Below, in pieces: positions 12,234-21,613 of a stretch of 64,000 bases of DNA. The stretch is from Desulfonatronospira thiodismutans ASO3-1 (GTDB lineage: Bacteria; Desulfobacterota; Desulfovibrionia; Desulfovibrionales; Desulfonatronovibrionaceae): NCBI RefSeq assembly GCF_000174435.1, contig NZ_ACJN02000001.1, positions 240,001-304,000 on the forward strand, given 5' to 3'. The translations under genes and the position numbers were made by a program. The notes beneath the pieces are model-generated. The model did not search any database, was not told where the DNA came from, and saw nothing but the letters and a program-made list of their open reading frames with translations. Positions within the stretch are counted from its first letter, which is position 1. Every line of letters starts with the position of its first letter.

Positions 12234-12327
12234 GGAAGCGTTACGTCACCGGTGTGGCGCCTGGACTTCAAATCCAGTGGAACGGTTAACCCCGTTCGGT
12301 AGGTTCGACTCCTATACGCTTCCGCCA
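12234..12327 (+). tRNA. selC: tRNA-Sec (UCA anticodon)
   Basis: A 94-nt tRNA including an encoded CCA. The acceptor stem has eight pairs (GGAAGCGT with ACGCTTCC), then G73 and CCA at 325-327 of this kilobase. The anticodon TCA is at 12268-12270 in a CTGGA/TCCAG stem, followed by a long variable arm and the T loop GGTTCGACTCC. The long acceptor stem, long variable arm and UCA anticodon identify selenocysteine tRNA, so the organism should make selenoproteins. The last 16 nt overlap the 3' end of argH on the other strand. Confidence 0.96.
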
Positions 12328-13721
12328 TTTTTTCTATCCATCCACCCTTTGATATCCCTTATCTGCTCATCCACCGAATCCGGCCCGGTGCCTCCGGGAG
12401 TCACTCTGCGTTTTACAGCCTGCTGATAATCCAGGACATGGTAAACATCGCTGTCAACAATTTCGGAGAAAGAACGGAAAGTATCCAGGTCAATATCTTC
12501 AAGTCCCAGGCCCTTTTCTTCTGCAAAGGCCACCAGCCGTCCTGTAATATGATGCGCCTGCCTGAAGGGCATGCCCCTGGCAACCAGGTAATCCGCCAGT
12601 TCGGTGGCATTGAGGTAGCCATCTTTTAAGGCCCCAAACATCCTCTCCCGGTCAAATTCCGTTTGCGCAATCATCCCGGCCATGACCCGCAGAGATGAGC
12701 TCACACTCCTGTGGGCCTCGATAAAAGGCTCCTTGTCCTCCTGCATGTCGCGATTGTAGGTAAGGGGAAGGGCCTTCATGGTGGTCAGAAGGGCCATGAG
12801 GCGGCCATAAACGCCGCCGGTCTTGCCCCGGACAAGCTCAGCCACATCCGGGTTCTTCTTCTGGGGCATTATGGAAGAACCAGTGGAATATGCGTCCGGA
12901 AGTATTATAAATCCGAAACCCGGGTTTGACCAGAGGATAATTTCCTCTCCGAGACGGCTTAAATGCATCATTATCATGGAAGCAATAAAAAGCCCCTCCA
13001 GCACAAAATCCCTGTCACTGACCGCATCCATGCTGTTTTTAAATACATATTCAAAGCCCACATGTTCGGCCACCTGCTCCGGCTGCAAAGGATAGGTTGT
13101 CCCGGCCAGGGCTGCAGCCCCGAGAGGAGAGACTTTTACCCGGGGCAGGGCATCTTCTATTCGCTCGTGGTCTCTCATGAACATCCGGGCATAGGCCAGC
13201 AGGTGCTGGGCCAGACATACCGGCTGGGCCGGCTGCAGGTGAGTATAACCCGGAATCAGGGTGTCCCTGTGGGCTTGTGCCTGCCGGGTGAGGGCCTGGA
13301 TAAGCTCTTTTAAGACCTGCTGCCATTCCTGCAGGGCAGCTGCAGTATAGAGCCTGAAATCCAGGGCCACCTGGTCGTTGCGGCTGCGCCCGGTATGCAG
13401 CTTCTGTCCCGGAGCGCCTATGAGGTCTGTCAGGCGCTTTTCAATATTCATGTGCACGTCTTCCAGACCGGGATCCCAGGTGAATTCATCCTGCTCCAGC
13501 TCATTTTCAATGCGGTCCAGACCCGAAAGAATCTGTTGCAGCTCATCTTCTGAGATTATCCCGGCATGGGCCAGCATGCGGGCATGGGCCCTGGAACCCT
13601 CCAGGTCATGCAGGGCCAGGAAGCGATCAAAATCCAGAGACTGGGTAAAATCTTCCACCAGCGAGGAGGTAGCAGAGGTGAACCTTCCCCCCCAAAGCTT
13701 TTGTTTTTCTTGTCCTTTCAT
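12312..13721 (-). CDS. argH: argininosuccinate lyase
   Basis: Splits argininosuccinate into arginine and fumarate, the last step of arginine synthesis. The protein has 469 residues, starts with KLWGGRF and carries the fumarase/lyase signature GSSIMPQKKNPD (~residue 282) with the catalytic serine. HTGRSRNDQ is also diagnostic. It is the third gene of argF-argG-argH. Its stop codon and last codons lie inside the selC tRNA gene on the opposite strand. Confidence 0.96.
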   Translation of the reverse strand: MKGQEKQKLWGGRFTSATSSLVEDFTQSLDFDRFLALHDLEGSRAHARMLAHAGIISEDELQQILSGLDRIENELEQDEFTWDPGLEDVHMNIEKRLTDLIGAPGQKLHTGRSRNDQVALDFRLYTAAALQEWQQVLKELIQALTRQAQAHRDTLIPGYTHLQPAQPVCLAQHLLAYARMFMRDHERIEDALPRVKVSPLGAAALAGTTYPLQPEQVAEHVGFEYVFKNSMDAVSDRDFVLEGLFIASMIMMHLSRLGEEIILWSNPGFGFIILPDAYSTGSSIMPQKKNPDVAELVRGKTGGVYGRLMALLTTMKALPLTYNRDMQEDKEPFIEAHRSVSSSLRVMAGMIAQTEFDRERMFGALKDGYLNATELADYLVARGMPFRQAHHITGRLVAFAEEKGLGLEDIDLDTFRSFSEIVDSDVYHVLDYQQAVKRRVTPGGTGPDSVDEQIRDIKGWMDRKNGGSV

Positions 13722-13788
13722 TGTCCTGTTTTTACAGCACGCGATATAAGCTGTGCCCTTGCCGGTATTGCAGAATAAGCGGCCCTTT

Positions 13789-14988
13789 TCATTTCCTGAC
13801 TTTATTAACGGACATAAGCCTTAAACCCTGCAGGCGGATAAAACCGGCCGCGTCCTGCTGGTTGTACACCTGGTCCGCCTCAAAGGTGGCCAGTTCAGGG
13901 TTGTACAGGGACAAGGACGAGCGTCTGCCTAAGGGGTATATTCCGCCCTTGTAGAGCTTGAGGCGAACTTCTCCGGTGACGTTTTCCTGGATTTTGTCCA
14001 TCATGGCCTGCATGGCCTCCCGCTCCGGAGAAAACCAGAAACCGTTGTATACCAGGCGGGCATAACCCGGAACCATTTCATTGCGTGCGTGCAGGCTTTC
14101 CCTGTCCAGGCACAGGCCCTCCAGGTCCCGGTGGGCGGCATAAAGGATCGTCCCCCCGGGAGTTTCGTAGACACCTCTGGACTTCATACCGATAAAACGG
14201 TTCTCCACCATATCCAGACGCCCGATGCCATGTCTGCCCCCAAGGGTAATGAGCCTCTTGAAAAGCTGCACCGGGTCCATTTCTGCACCGTTGATGCTCA
14301 CCGGATTACCTTTTTCAAACCCCAGGGTAATAACCTCGGGCTCATCCGGTGCCTGTTCTGGGGGCACAGCCAGGTGATAGCTTCCCTTTTCGGGTTCCAG
14401 CCAGGGGTCTTCCAGTTCCGAGCCCTCAAAGGAAAGGTGCAGGAGATTACGGTCGCAACTGTACATTTTCTCCTGGCTTACAGGCACAGGTATATTGTTT
14501 TGTCTGGCGAACTCCAGAAGTTCGGTCCTGGAATGCAGATCCCACTCCCTCCAGGGGGCTATTATACGCAGAGACGGTGCCAGAGCCATGGTGGAGAGTT
14601 CGAAGCGCACCTGGTCATTACCTTTTCCCGTGGCCCCGTGGGCCACGGCCTGGGCGCCTTCAGCAAGGGCTATTTCCGCCATGCGCTTGGCGATTAGAGG
14701 CCTTGCAATGGAAGTGCCCAGCAGGTATCTGCCCTCGTAAACAGCAGCCGCCCTGAACATGGGCTGGATGAAATCTGTTACAAACTCCTGCTGCAGGTCT
14801 TCGATATAGGCCTTGGAGGCACCCGTGGACAACGCCTTCTTTTCCAGACCATCCAGTTCTTCCTCCTGGCCCAGGTCGGCGGTAAAAGCAATTACTTCGC
14901 AGTCATACGTCTTCTGGATCCATTTTAGTATAACCGAGGTGTCCAGCCCCCCGGAATAGGCCAGGACTACCTTGTCAATCCCGCTCAT
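13789..14988 (-). CDS. argG: argininosuccinate synthase
   Basis: Joins citrulline and aspartate using ATP to give argininosuccinate. The N-terminal pyrophosphatase-type P-loop [10 protein letters not shown] (residues 9-18) and the later blocks [15 protein letters not shown] and [14 protein letters not shown] are all present in 399 residues, the usual length. It lies 67 bp upstream of argH and 80 bp downstream of argF, consistent with one operon. Confidence 0.97.
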   Translation of the reverse strand: MSGIDKVVLAYSGGLDTSVILKWIQKTYDCEVIAFTADLGQEEELDGLEKKALSTGASKAYIEDLQQEFVTDFIQPMFRAAAVYEGRYLLGTSIARPLIAKRMAEIALAEGAQAVAHGATGKGNDQVRFELSTMALAPSLRIIAPWREWDLHSRTELLEFARQNNIPVPVSQEKMYSCDRNLLHLSFEGSELEDPWLEPEKGSYHLAVPPEQAPDEPEVITLGFEKGNPVSINGAEMDPVQLFKRLITLGGRHGIGRLDMVENRFIGMKSRGVYETPGGTILYAAHRDLEGLCLDRESLHARNEMVPGYARLVYNGFWFSPEREAMQAMMDKIQENVTGEVRLKLYKGGIYPLGRRSSLSLYNPELATFEADQVYNQQDAAGFIRLQGLRLMSVNKVRK

Positions 14989-15068
14989 GAAATTCCCCGT
15001 TGCTTTGTATTTTAAGAATGTAATTTATCCCCGATCTAGAATCCTTCAATCCCAAAATCCCAAAATCC

Positions 15069-15968
15069 CTACCCATATATCCACTCCAGGATAGCCTTTT
15101 GCATATGCAGCCTGTTTTCCGCCTGGTCCCAGACAATGGAGCGCTCCCCTTCCATGACCGCATCTGTAATCTCCTCTCCCCTGTGGGCAGGCAGGCAATG
15201 CAGCACCCTGGCCTCGGGATGGGCTGCTTCCAGGATTCTGTCGTCTACGCGAAAACCTGCAAAGGCATCGGCCCGGGATTTCTTTTCTTCTTCCTGGCCC
15301 ATGGAAGCCCAGACATCGGTATTGATATAATGCGCCTCCCGGACCGCCTCCAGGGGATCATGGGTAAAATTAATATTCGCCCCCAGGTCCTTTGCCTCCT
15401 GCAGAATATCCGCCCTGGGCTCAAAACCCCGGGGAACCGCAATGTTCAGCCGGAAAGGAAAATGGACCGCTGCATTTATCCAGGAATGGGACATGTTGTT
15501 GCCGTCTCCCACCCAGGCGATATTCAGGGCTTCAAACTCCGGAGTCCGCTCAAAAATGGTCAACAGGTCGCTCATGACCTGACAGGGATGAAAATCGTCA
15601 GATAAGGCATTAATAACCGGTACGCTGCCGTGCCTGGCCAGTTCAACCAGCTTGTCCTGGCCGAATGTGCGCACAACCATGCCCTGGGCATACCTGGAGA
15701 GCACCCTGGCCGTGTCCCGCAGGGGTTCGCTCCGGCCAAGCTGTGACTCTGCCGGGGTCATGAATACATGATGCCCCCCCAGGTGATTGATGCTCACCTC
15801 AAAGGAGACCTTGGTCCGGGTGGAGGCCTTTTCAAATATGAGGATCACTGTCTTGCCTTCCAGCAGGTTGGAACGGAAATCCTCGGCCTTCATCCAGTGA
15901 GCTCTTTCTACCAGTTCATGCGCCTCTTCCCGTGTCAGGTCCCGGATGCTTAAAAAATCCTTTTTCAT
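15069..15968 (-). CDS. argF: ornithine carbamoyltransferase
   Basis: Makes citrulline from ornithine and carbamoyl phosphate. The chosen start at 15968 gives 299 residues, the normal size. The carbamoyl-phosphate motif STRTK lies at ~49-53, HPCQ in the middle and HCLPAHRGEE near the C-terminus. The frame is open up to 16103, but the extra 45 residues have no family similarity. It is the first gene of argFGH. No arginine-repressor site could be assigned by eye. Confidence 0.95.
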   Translation of the reverse strand: MKKDFLSIRDLTREEAHELVERAHWMKAEDFRSNLLEGKTVILIFEKASTRTKVSFEVSINHLGGHHVFMTPAESQLGRSEPLRDTARVLSRYAQGMVVRTFGQDKLVELARHGSVPVINALSDDFHPCQVMSDLLTIFERTPEFEALNIAWVGDGNNMSHSWINAAVHFPFRLNIAVPRGFEPRADILQEAKDLGANINFTHDPLEAVREAHYINTDVWASMGQEEEKKSRADAFAGFRVDDRILEAAHPEARVLHCLPAHRGEEITDAVMEGERSIVWDQAENRLHMQKAILEWIYG

Positions 15969-16454
15969 ATCCCTATCTTCCTGGAGAATTATATAGCAGG
16001 CCTCAAAAAAACCAAAAAATCCCGAATCCTCGCCTGAAAAGCACCCTTGAGGGGCGTAAAAAAAGGCATGCAGATACGGGGTAAAAGAGTAACTTTGCCT
16101 CATCAGCCCCGAGATGTAAAGATTTAATAGCCTGGAACAGACCCTGACAAGGATAAAAAGTCAGACCCGCTTTGGAAATACTGTTTAAAAAGTCAAAAAC
16201 AGGCTGCAGCCTCAAAATAATCCCTGCAAGTGACTGGCGCGCGGCACTCTGTCCTGCACCTGACTGGAATTATTCAGTAATTGAGTTGAATTGACTGGCA
16301 CCGTGAAGCAAGTGCAGGAAAAAGACTTTTTGCAGGTGCATCAGTGAAGCCTGTTTGCCAAGACGGTTTTTTTTGTTAGATTTTACCGGTCAATTACGTA
16401 ACCGCCCGGAACATAAGCAAAAGCTATTTTTTCCAAACAATTACGGAGCAAACC
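15969..16454. other. intergenic region between argF and a divergent methyltransferase
   Basis: A 486-bp stretch between divergent genes; it must hold the promoters of argFGH (minus) and the methyltransferase gene (plus). No supported small gene, terminator or clear dyad was found. Confidence 0.5.
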
Positions 16455-17084
16455 ATGGTAAACAACCTCTACAACCTCATAATCAGCGACGTCACCAGAC
16501 TATGCTACAAAAACTGCATGAATTACTATCCAGACAACTCGGTCATTCTGGATGTGGGCATAGGCAACGGGGTGATGCTCAAAAAAAATCACGAACTCAT
16601 CAAAAAGAAAAACCTGCAAATAACCGGCCTGGACATTAATAAGTACTACCTGGAGCACTGCAGAAAACTCATTAACGCATATGACCTTCAGGACCAGGTC
16701 CAGGTCCTGCACCAGTCCGTAACCACGTACGATCCCCCCCATGAGGGATACTTTGACTATGTTTTTTTCGGGATGAGCTTCATGCTCATGGAAGATCAGA
16801 AAGCAGTCCTGGACAGGGCCAAAAAGTGGGTCAAGCCCGACGGAGAGGTCATATTCTTTCAGACCATGTTCAAAAACAGGTCCAAATTCATGGAATTCGT
16901 CAAACCCAGACTCAAATTTATCACCACGGTTGACTTTGGCAAGGTCACCTATGAAAACGATTTCTATGCTTTGCTCAATGAAGAAAACCTCTCCCCGTGC
17001 AAAGACATGCTGCTCAAGAAAAACGTCTTCAAGGGGGAATGCCGCATGATAGTCACCCAGCCCGAACAGAGCGTGGGCAGTTAA
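16455..17084 (+). CDS. class I SAM-dependent methyltransferase, substrate unknown
   Basis: A single Rossmann-fold methyltransferase domain of 209 residues. Motif I is ILDVGIGNGVM (~31-41), followed by an acidic residue in LDINKYY that would bind the SAM ribose, and VKPDGEVIFFQ later. The start has GGAG seven bases upstream. It is a single gene between argF (divergent) and the aldolase (convergent), so context gives no substrate. Membrane segments are absent, so it should be cytosolic. Confidence 0.8.
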   Translation: MVNNLYNLIISDVTRLCYKNCMNYYPDNSVILDVGIGNGVMLKKNHELIKKKNLQITGLDINKYYLEHCRKLINAYDLQDQVQVLHQSVTTYDPPHEGYFDYVFFGMSFMLMEDQKAVLDRAKKWVKPDGEVIFFQTMFKNRSKFMEFVKPRLKFITTVDFGKVTYENDFYALLNEENLSPCKDMLLKKNVFKGECRMIVTQPEQSVGS

Positions 17085-17162
17085 AGGCTGAAAACCAGCT
17101 AAACAGGGCGCATCCAGCTGCAAGAACATTAGTCTTTATAACTGGCCGGAAAAATATCCACT

Positions 17163-17198
17163 TCAAAAGGGGACGAAAGGTTATCGCCCCCTTTTTTA
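17163..17198. terminator. bidirectional intrinsic terminator
   Basis: AAAAGGGG pairs with CCCCCTTTT around a GACGAAAGGTTATCG loop, followed by a T-run on the plus strand and a shorter T-run on the minus. It lies between the convergent methyltransferase and aldolase genes. A second dyad (AGCCTGATGG with CCATCAGGCT, about 17213-17257) overlaps the aldolase stop. Confidence 0.7.
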
Positions 17199-17248
17199 TT
17201 CGTCTCAGTGCAGCCTGATGGCCTGCAAAAAGCCATGTGGCAGGCCCA

Positions 17249-18325
17249 TCAGGCTACAGTTATCTTATCGTCCAGATAGACGTCCTGGATGAGATTTAAG
17301 AGTTTTGCCCCTTCATCCATGGGCCTTTGAAAGGCTTTCCGACCGCTGATGAGCCCCATTCCTCCGGCCCGCTTGTTTATAACCGCTGTGCGTACAGCTT
17401 CGCCGTAGTCGTTTTTGCCGGAGGCCCCTCCGGAATTAATCAGCCCGGCCCGGCCCATATAGCAGTTGGCCACCTGGTAACGGGTCAGGTCTATGGGGTG
17501 ATCCGTGGTCAGGTCACTGTAAATACGTTCATCCAGCTTGCCATAAGAAGAATCCCCGGTATTCAGGGCCTTGTAGCCGCCATTCACCTCAGGCAGCTTC
17601 TGCTTGATTATGTCCGCCTGCAGGGTGACTCCCAGGTGATTGGCCTGCCCGGTGAGATCTGCTGCCACGTGATAGTCCACGCCTCCTGTCTTGAAGGCAC
17701 TGTTTCGCATATAGCACCAAAGAATCGTGGCCATACCCAGCTCATGAGCATAGGCAAAGGCCCTGGCTACTTCCACGATCTGGCGGTCCGAATTGTCCGC
17801 CCCGAAATATATGGTCGCCCCCACCGCGGCGGCCCCCATGTCGCTGGCCTGGTCAATGGTTCCGAACATGATCTGATCAAAGGTGTTGGGATAGGTTAGC
17901 AGCTCGTTGTGGTTGATCTTGACCACAAAGGGTATTTTGTGGGCATACTTGCGCGCCACCGCCCCCAGCACCCCGAAGGTGGAGACCACGGCGTTGCATC
18001 CGCCTTCCATGGCCAGCTTTACAATATTTTCCGGATCAAAATATGCAGGGTTTTTGGCAAAGGATGCCCCGCCGGAATGTTCCACCCCCTGATCCACGGG
18101 CAGGATGGACATATATCCTGTGCCACCCAGACGCCCATGGCTGAAAAGGCGCTCCAGGTTAACCAGCACCCGGTTATTCCTGTCGGAGAGGGCATACACT
18201 TTATCCACAAAGTCCACCCCGGGCAGGCAGAGCTGATCCCTGGCAATGGTCCGGCATTGATGGTTCAGCAGAAATTCCGCTTCGTCTCCCAGCATCTCGG
18301 TTAATTCACTATGATTATGGGCCAT
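17249..18325 (-). CDS. class I fructose-bisphosphate aldolase (DhnA/FbaB type)
   Basis: Schiff-base aldolase for fructose 1,6-bisphosphate cleavage or synthesis. The 358-residue protein has the DhnA-type blocks [30 protein letters not shown] and [12 protein letters not shown]. This archaeal-type class I enzyme is distinct from the zinc class II FbaA. A strong AGGAGG precedes the start. It lies 68 bp after nrdD on the same strand, so co-transcription with nrdD is possible but not shown. Confidence 0.9.
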   Translation of the reverse strand: MAHNHSELTEMLGDEAEFLLNHQCRTIARDQLCLPGVDFVDKVYALSDRNNRVLVNLERLFSHGRLGGTGYMSILPVDQGVEHSGGASFAKNPAYFDPENIVKLAMEGGCNAVVSTFGVLGAVARKYAHKIPFVVKINHNELLTYPNTFDQIMFGTIDQASDMGAAAVGATIYFGADNSDRQIVEVARAFAYAHELGMATILWCYMRNSAFKTGGVDYHVAADLTGQANHLGVTLQADIIKQKLPEVNGGYKALNTGDSSYGKLDERIYSDLTTDHPIDLTRYQVANCYMGRAGLINSGGASGKNDYGEAVRTAVINKRAGGMGLISGRKAFQRPMDEGAKLLNLIQDVYLDDKITVA

Positions 18326-18392
18326 AACAGTTCCTCCTGAGGAATATGTAACAGTTTAAAATTTTGCAGCCACCCGGCTTTAACAGCCAAGA

Positions 18393-20441
18393 CTAAACCG
18401 CCTCTACCTGGTAAACCTCCCTGTCCTGGTACTCGGACTGTTTGCCCCTGTTCCACAGCTTTACCGGGCGGTAATAGCCCACTACCCTGGTATAGACTTC
18501 TGCTTCCCGGCTGCAGTGCAGGCACAGCTCATGCTCGCCCGGGAGGTATCCGTGGTCTTTGCATACTGAAAAAGTCGGGGTGATGGATATGTATGGAACT
18601 TTAGTCATGGTCATGGCCTTGACAATGAAATTTTTCAGGGCATCCAGATCTGAGACCGCCTCCCCCAGAAAGGTATGAAAAACTGTGCCCCCGGTATAAA
18701 GGGGCTGCAGGCCGTCCTGGTGCTCCAAAGCCCTGAATACGTCCCGGGTGGCTCCCACCGGCAGGGTTGTGGAGTTGGTATAGTACGGTGTGCCGTTGCC
18801 CGAGGCGTAAATCTGTCCGTACAATGTCTTGTCGGTCTTGGCCAGACGGTAGCTGGTACCCTCGGCCGGAGTGGCCTCCAGATTGTACAGATTCCCGGTT
18901 GTTTCCTGATAATCCCTGGTCAGGTCCCGAAGGTGATTGAGCACTCTCTGCATCAGCCTGGTGCCGGCATCACTTTCTATACCCTTGCCCAAAAGATTGA
19001 TGCAGGCCTCGTGTCCGCCGATAAGGCCGATGGTGCTGAAGTGGTTGGTCAGGCCGTTTTTAAGGTACCTTCTGGAAAAAGGAAAAAGACCTCGCTCCAT
19101 ATTATCCTGGATGAGCTTTCTTTTGAATTCTAAGGAATCTCGGGCCAGCCCGGCATATTCAGTAATGATGTCCAGGAAGTCCTCCTCCCCCTGGGCCAGA
19201 AAGGCCAGCTTGGGCAGGTTCAGGGTGACCACCCCTATGGATCCGGTAAGATCCCCGGCCCCGAAAAGCCCGCCGGTGCGTTTTTTTAACTCGCGCAGGT
19301 CCATCTGCAGACGGCAGCACATGGAGCGCACATCTTCCGGGCTTAGATCGGAATTTATAAAGTTTTGAAAATAGGGAGCCCCGTACTTGGCTGTTAGCTC
19401 CAGAAGAAGCCTGCCCACACTGCTGTCCCAGGGAAAATCGGAAGTGACATTGTACGTGGGTATGGGAAAAGAAAAAATGCGGTCGTGATAATCACCTTCA
19501 AGCATGACCTCCAGAAAGGCCCGGTTGATCATTTCCATTTCCGGCTCAAAGTCCCCGTAGGCATCATCGGTTATCCTGCCCCCGATGATGGCTCCTTCTC
19601 CTGCAATGTGCTTTGGCGGGACCAGGTCAAAGGTCAGGTTGGTAAAAGGACTCTGACCGCCCCACCTGGATGTGGTATTCAGGTTGAAAACAAATTTCTG
19701 CATGGCCTGTTTTACCTCGTGGTAATTCAGGCCGTCATGACGGATAAAGGGGGCCAGATAGGTATCCACGTTATTGAAGGCCTGGGCCCCGGCCCATTCG
19801 TTCTGCAGAGTCCCCAGAAAATTTACCATCTGCCCCAGTGCGGAATCAAAATGCTTGGCCGGCCCTGAGGAGCACTTGCCCTCTAAGTTGAAGCCCTCCA
19901 GCAAGAGATCGCGCAGGCTCCATCCTGCGCAGTACCCGGCCAGTCCAAAGGACAGGTCGTGGATGTGAAAATAGGCATGCTCATGGGCCATGCGCACTTC
20001 TTCCGGATACTTTTCCAGGGCGTAGCGGGCCTGGACCGAACCTGAGAGATGCAGCATGAGTCCCTGGAAAGAATGGGTCATATTGGCGTTTTCATTGACC
20101 CTCCAGTCGGACTTGTACACGTAGGAATCAATGATCTCCCCGATATTCAGATAGGCCTGATCCTGGCAGCGCAGTTCCCTTCTCTTCTCGCGGTAGATGA
20201 TGTACTTCTTGGCCGCGTCATAAAGCCTGGACTCCATAAGCACCATTTCCACCATGTCCTGGACGGTCTCCTGCTCCGGAATATCCTCGTGCAGCTTGCC
20301 CTCCACCTTGCGGGCCAGCCTGGAAGCCAGCAAAGGGTCCTTGATTCCGCTGGCCTTGAGGGCCTTTAAAATGGCATGGGCAATCCGGTCCGTGGACCAG
20401 GATTCCATACAACCGTCTCTTTTCTTGATCTGTTTGGGCAT
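18393..20441 (-). CDS. nrdD: anaerobic (class III) ribonucleoside-triphosphate reductase
   Basis: Oxygen-sensitive glycyl-radical enzyme that makes dNTPs from NTPs. The 682 residues comprise an N-terminal ATP-cone (~1-95), the barrel, C-terminal zinc-site cysteines (SVCKDHG and CLHC) and the glycyl-radical loop RVVGYYRPV with the radical Gly at about 655. NrdG is encoded just upstream. The pair is headed by a cobalamin riboswitch, so it should be made when B12 is scarce, which fits B12-independent chemistry. Confidence 0.96.
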   Translation of the reverse strand: MPKQIKKRDGCMESWSTDRIAHAILKALKASGIKDPLLASRLARKVEGKLHEDIPEQETVQDMVEMVLMESRLYDAAKKYIIYREKRRELRCQDQAYLNIGEIIDSYVYKSDWRVNENANMTHSFQGLMLHLSGSVQARYALEKYPEEVRMAHEHAYFHIHDLSFGLAGYCAGWSLRDLLLEGFNLEGKCSSGPAKHFDSALGQMVNFLGTLQNEWAGAQAFNNVDTYLAPFIRHDGLNYHEVKQAMQKFVFNLNTTSRWGGQSPFTNLTFDLVPPKHIAGEGAIIGGRITDDAYGDFEPEMEMINRAFLEVMLEGDYHDRIFSFPIPTYNVTSDFPWDSSVGRLLLELTAKYGAPYFQNFINSDLSPEDVRSMCCRLQMDLRELKKRTGGLFGAGDLTGSIGVVTLNLPKLAFLAQGEEDFLDIITEYAGLARDSLEFKRKLIQDNMERGLFPFSRRYLKNGLTNHFSTIGLIGGHEACINLLGKGIESDAGTRLMQRVLNHLRDLTRDYQETTGNLYNLEATPAEGTSYRLAKTDKTLYGQIYASGNGTPYYTNSTTLPVGATRDVFRALEHQDGLQPLYTGGTVFHTFLGEAVSDLDALKNFIVKAMTMTKVPYISITPTFSVCKDHGYLPGEHELCLHCSREAEVYTRVVGYYRPVKLWNRGKQSEYQDREVYQVEAV

Positions 20442-20454
20442 ATTAGTGTCCTTT

Positions 20455-21093
20455 TTACTGGTTTGCTGTTATTCTGGACGGCCGGTAATCCTGAACTTTG
20501 AGCTCGAACCCGGGCGGCAGCCAGGCTTTTACGTTTTCAATGTCCGGATCACTTAAACCAGGCACCCGGGTGATCCTGAACATGAACCTCTCCGGGCTAT
20601 CTGCAGCAAGCTCCAGAATCTGCCCCAGACAATCCCTGGCCTGCCCGGGAGCGGCCCGATCACCGGTAAGCCCCGGATACATATGCCACGGCCCCTTGAT
20701 ATCCACTGCTATCATTTTTATTGAGCTATGCTCAAGAGCTAGTTTTACACAATCCGGGCTGAGTCCGTTGGTGTCCAGTTTAATGGGAATGTTCAGGCTG
20801 GACAGATCATGCAGCAAAGAATCAAAACCTGGCAGAATGGTGACTTCACCGCCGGTCAGCACCAGCCCTTCCAGCCAGTTGCGGTTGCGCTGCACCTGCT
20901 CCAGCACTCCCAGGCAGTCCAGGACCGGAAAACTTTCCGGGTGCCAGGCAAAAGAAGCATTGTGGCAGGTGGGACAGCGCAGATTGCAGCCCCCGAAAAA
21001 AAGAACCGCGCTTATCCGTCCCGGCCAGTCGCAGAGGCTGAAGGGCTCATATCCCTTGAGCATGTCCCAGGCACTATAGTCTAAATCCTGCAT
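20455..21093 (-). CDS. nrdG: anaerobic RNR-activating protein, radical SAM
   Basis: Radical SAM enzyme that installs the glycyl radical on NrdD. In 212 residues the [4Fe-4S] motif CNLRCPTC uses Cys36, Cys40 and Cys43, and TGGEVTILPGF follows the SAM-binding GGE pattern. It precedes nrdD by 13 bp, the reverse of the usual nrdD-nrdG order. The start at 21093 follows GGAG, which can be buried in a leader hairpin. Confidence 0.93.
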   Translation of the reverse strand: MQDLDYSAWDMLKGYEPFSLCDWPGRISAVLFFGGCNLRCPTCHNASFAWHPESFPVLDCLGVLEQVQRNRNWLEGLVLTGGEVTILPGFDSLLHDLSSLNIPIKLDTNGLSPDCVKLALEHSSIKMIAVDIKGPWHMYPGLTGDRAAPGQARDCLGQILELAADSPERFMFRITRVPGLSDPDIENVKAWLPPGFELKVQDYRPSRITANQ

Positions 21094-21101
21094 GATATAT
21101 T

Positions 21102-21127
21102 GCTCCGCCGGATAAAAGCACCGGAGC
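21102..21127 (-). promoter_or_regulatory. hairpin sequestering the nrdG ribosome-binding site
   Basis: On the minus strand GCTCCG pairs with CGGAGC; the second arm contains the GGAG Shine-Dalgarno sequence nine bases before the nrdG ATG. No T-run follows. It lies about 50 nt downstream of the riboswitch aptamer, so it is likely the expression platform, acting on translation. Confidence 0.6.
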
Positions 21128-21175
21128 CCGTGGATCTTTACCCGCTGTCCTCGCAGGGGAAAAAGTTGATGGATA

Positions 21176-21455
21176 AGACTTCAGGCAGGTCTTCTGGCTC
21201 GCCCCTTCCTTTGTCGGCCTTCCCAACCCCGCACTTACTTTTTTCAAAAAAGTAGCACTACAGCGAAACTTATAAAATTTTATAACCTGCCTCACGGAGG
21301 TCAAAAAATAAGTTTCTCTTACTTTTTTGAAAAAAGTAAGTGCGGGGTTAGTGACCCAGATACGACAAAAAGATTTACAGGGCTCACAGCGGCGGGACCG
21401 CCCCGGACTTGCACCGGAGTTCCCTTTTAAGGCCTGACGGCCGCCTGAAGCAGAC
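21176..21455 (-). promoter_or_regulatory. cobalamin riboswitch of nrdG-nrdD
   Basis: On the minus strand the aptamer has AAAGGGAACTCCGGTGCAAG, GGTCCCGCCGCTGTGA, GGGTCACTAA, GGGAAGGCC and the closing CAGAAGACCTGCCTGAAG, which pairs with CTTCAGG at the 5' end. These are the conserved blocks of the cobalamin (AdoCbl) riboswitch. A 121-bp hairpin cassette interrupts the part just before GGGAAGG. Binding of cobalamin should lower nrdG-nrdD expression, presumably because a B12-dependent class II RNR exists elsewhere. Confidence 0.93.
21227..21347. repeat. family 2 hairpin cassette, long form, in the nrd riboswitch
   Basis: Arms CCCCGCACTTACTTTTTTC and its exact complement close a 121-bp hairpin placed immediately before the GGGAAGG block of the aptamer. 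The interior holds further palindromic AT-rich sequence. It is the longest family 2 copy in the window. Confidence 0.85.
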
Positions 21456-21613
21456 TGTAAAGAATTTCAGAGTATTATTATCAAATAAGAACCGACACAA
21501 TAACACCGGTGCCCAGGGAGTTCAACAGTAAAAATCAGCAAAACAATAAAGACTTACTTTCAAGCTGCCTGCAAAGACTTGCCCCATCCCCTGAATTCGT
21601 TATATCAGAACAT

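Noticed and set aside
12234-12327. Prophage or island integrated at selC
   Set aside because: No integrase gene and no second copy of the tRNA 3' end was seen on either side; the neighbours are housekeeping genes.
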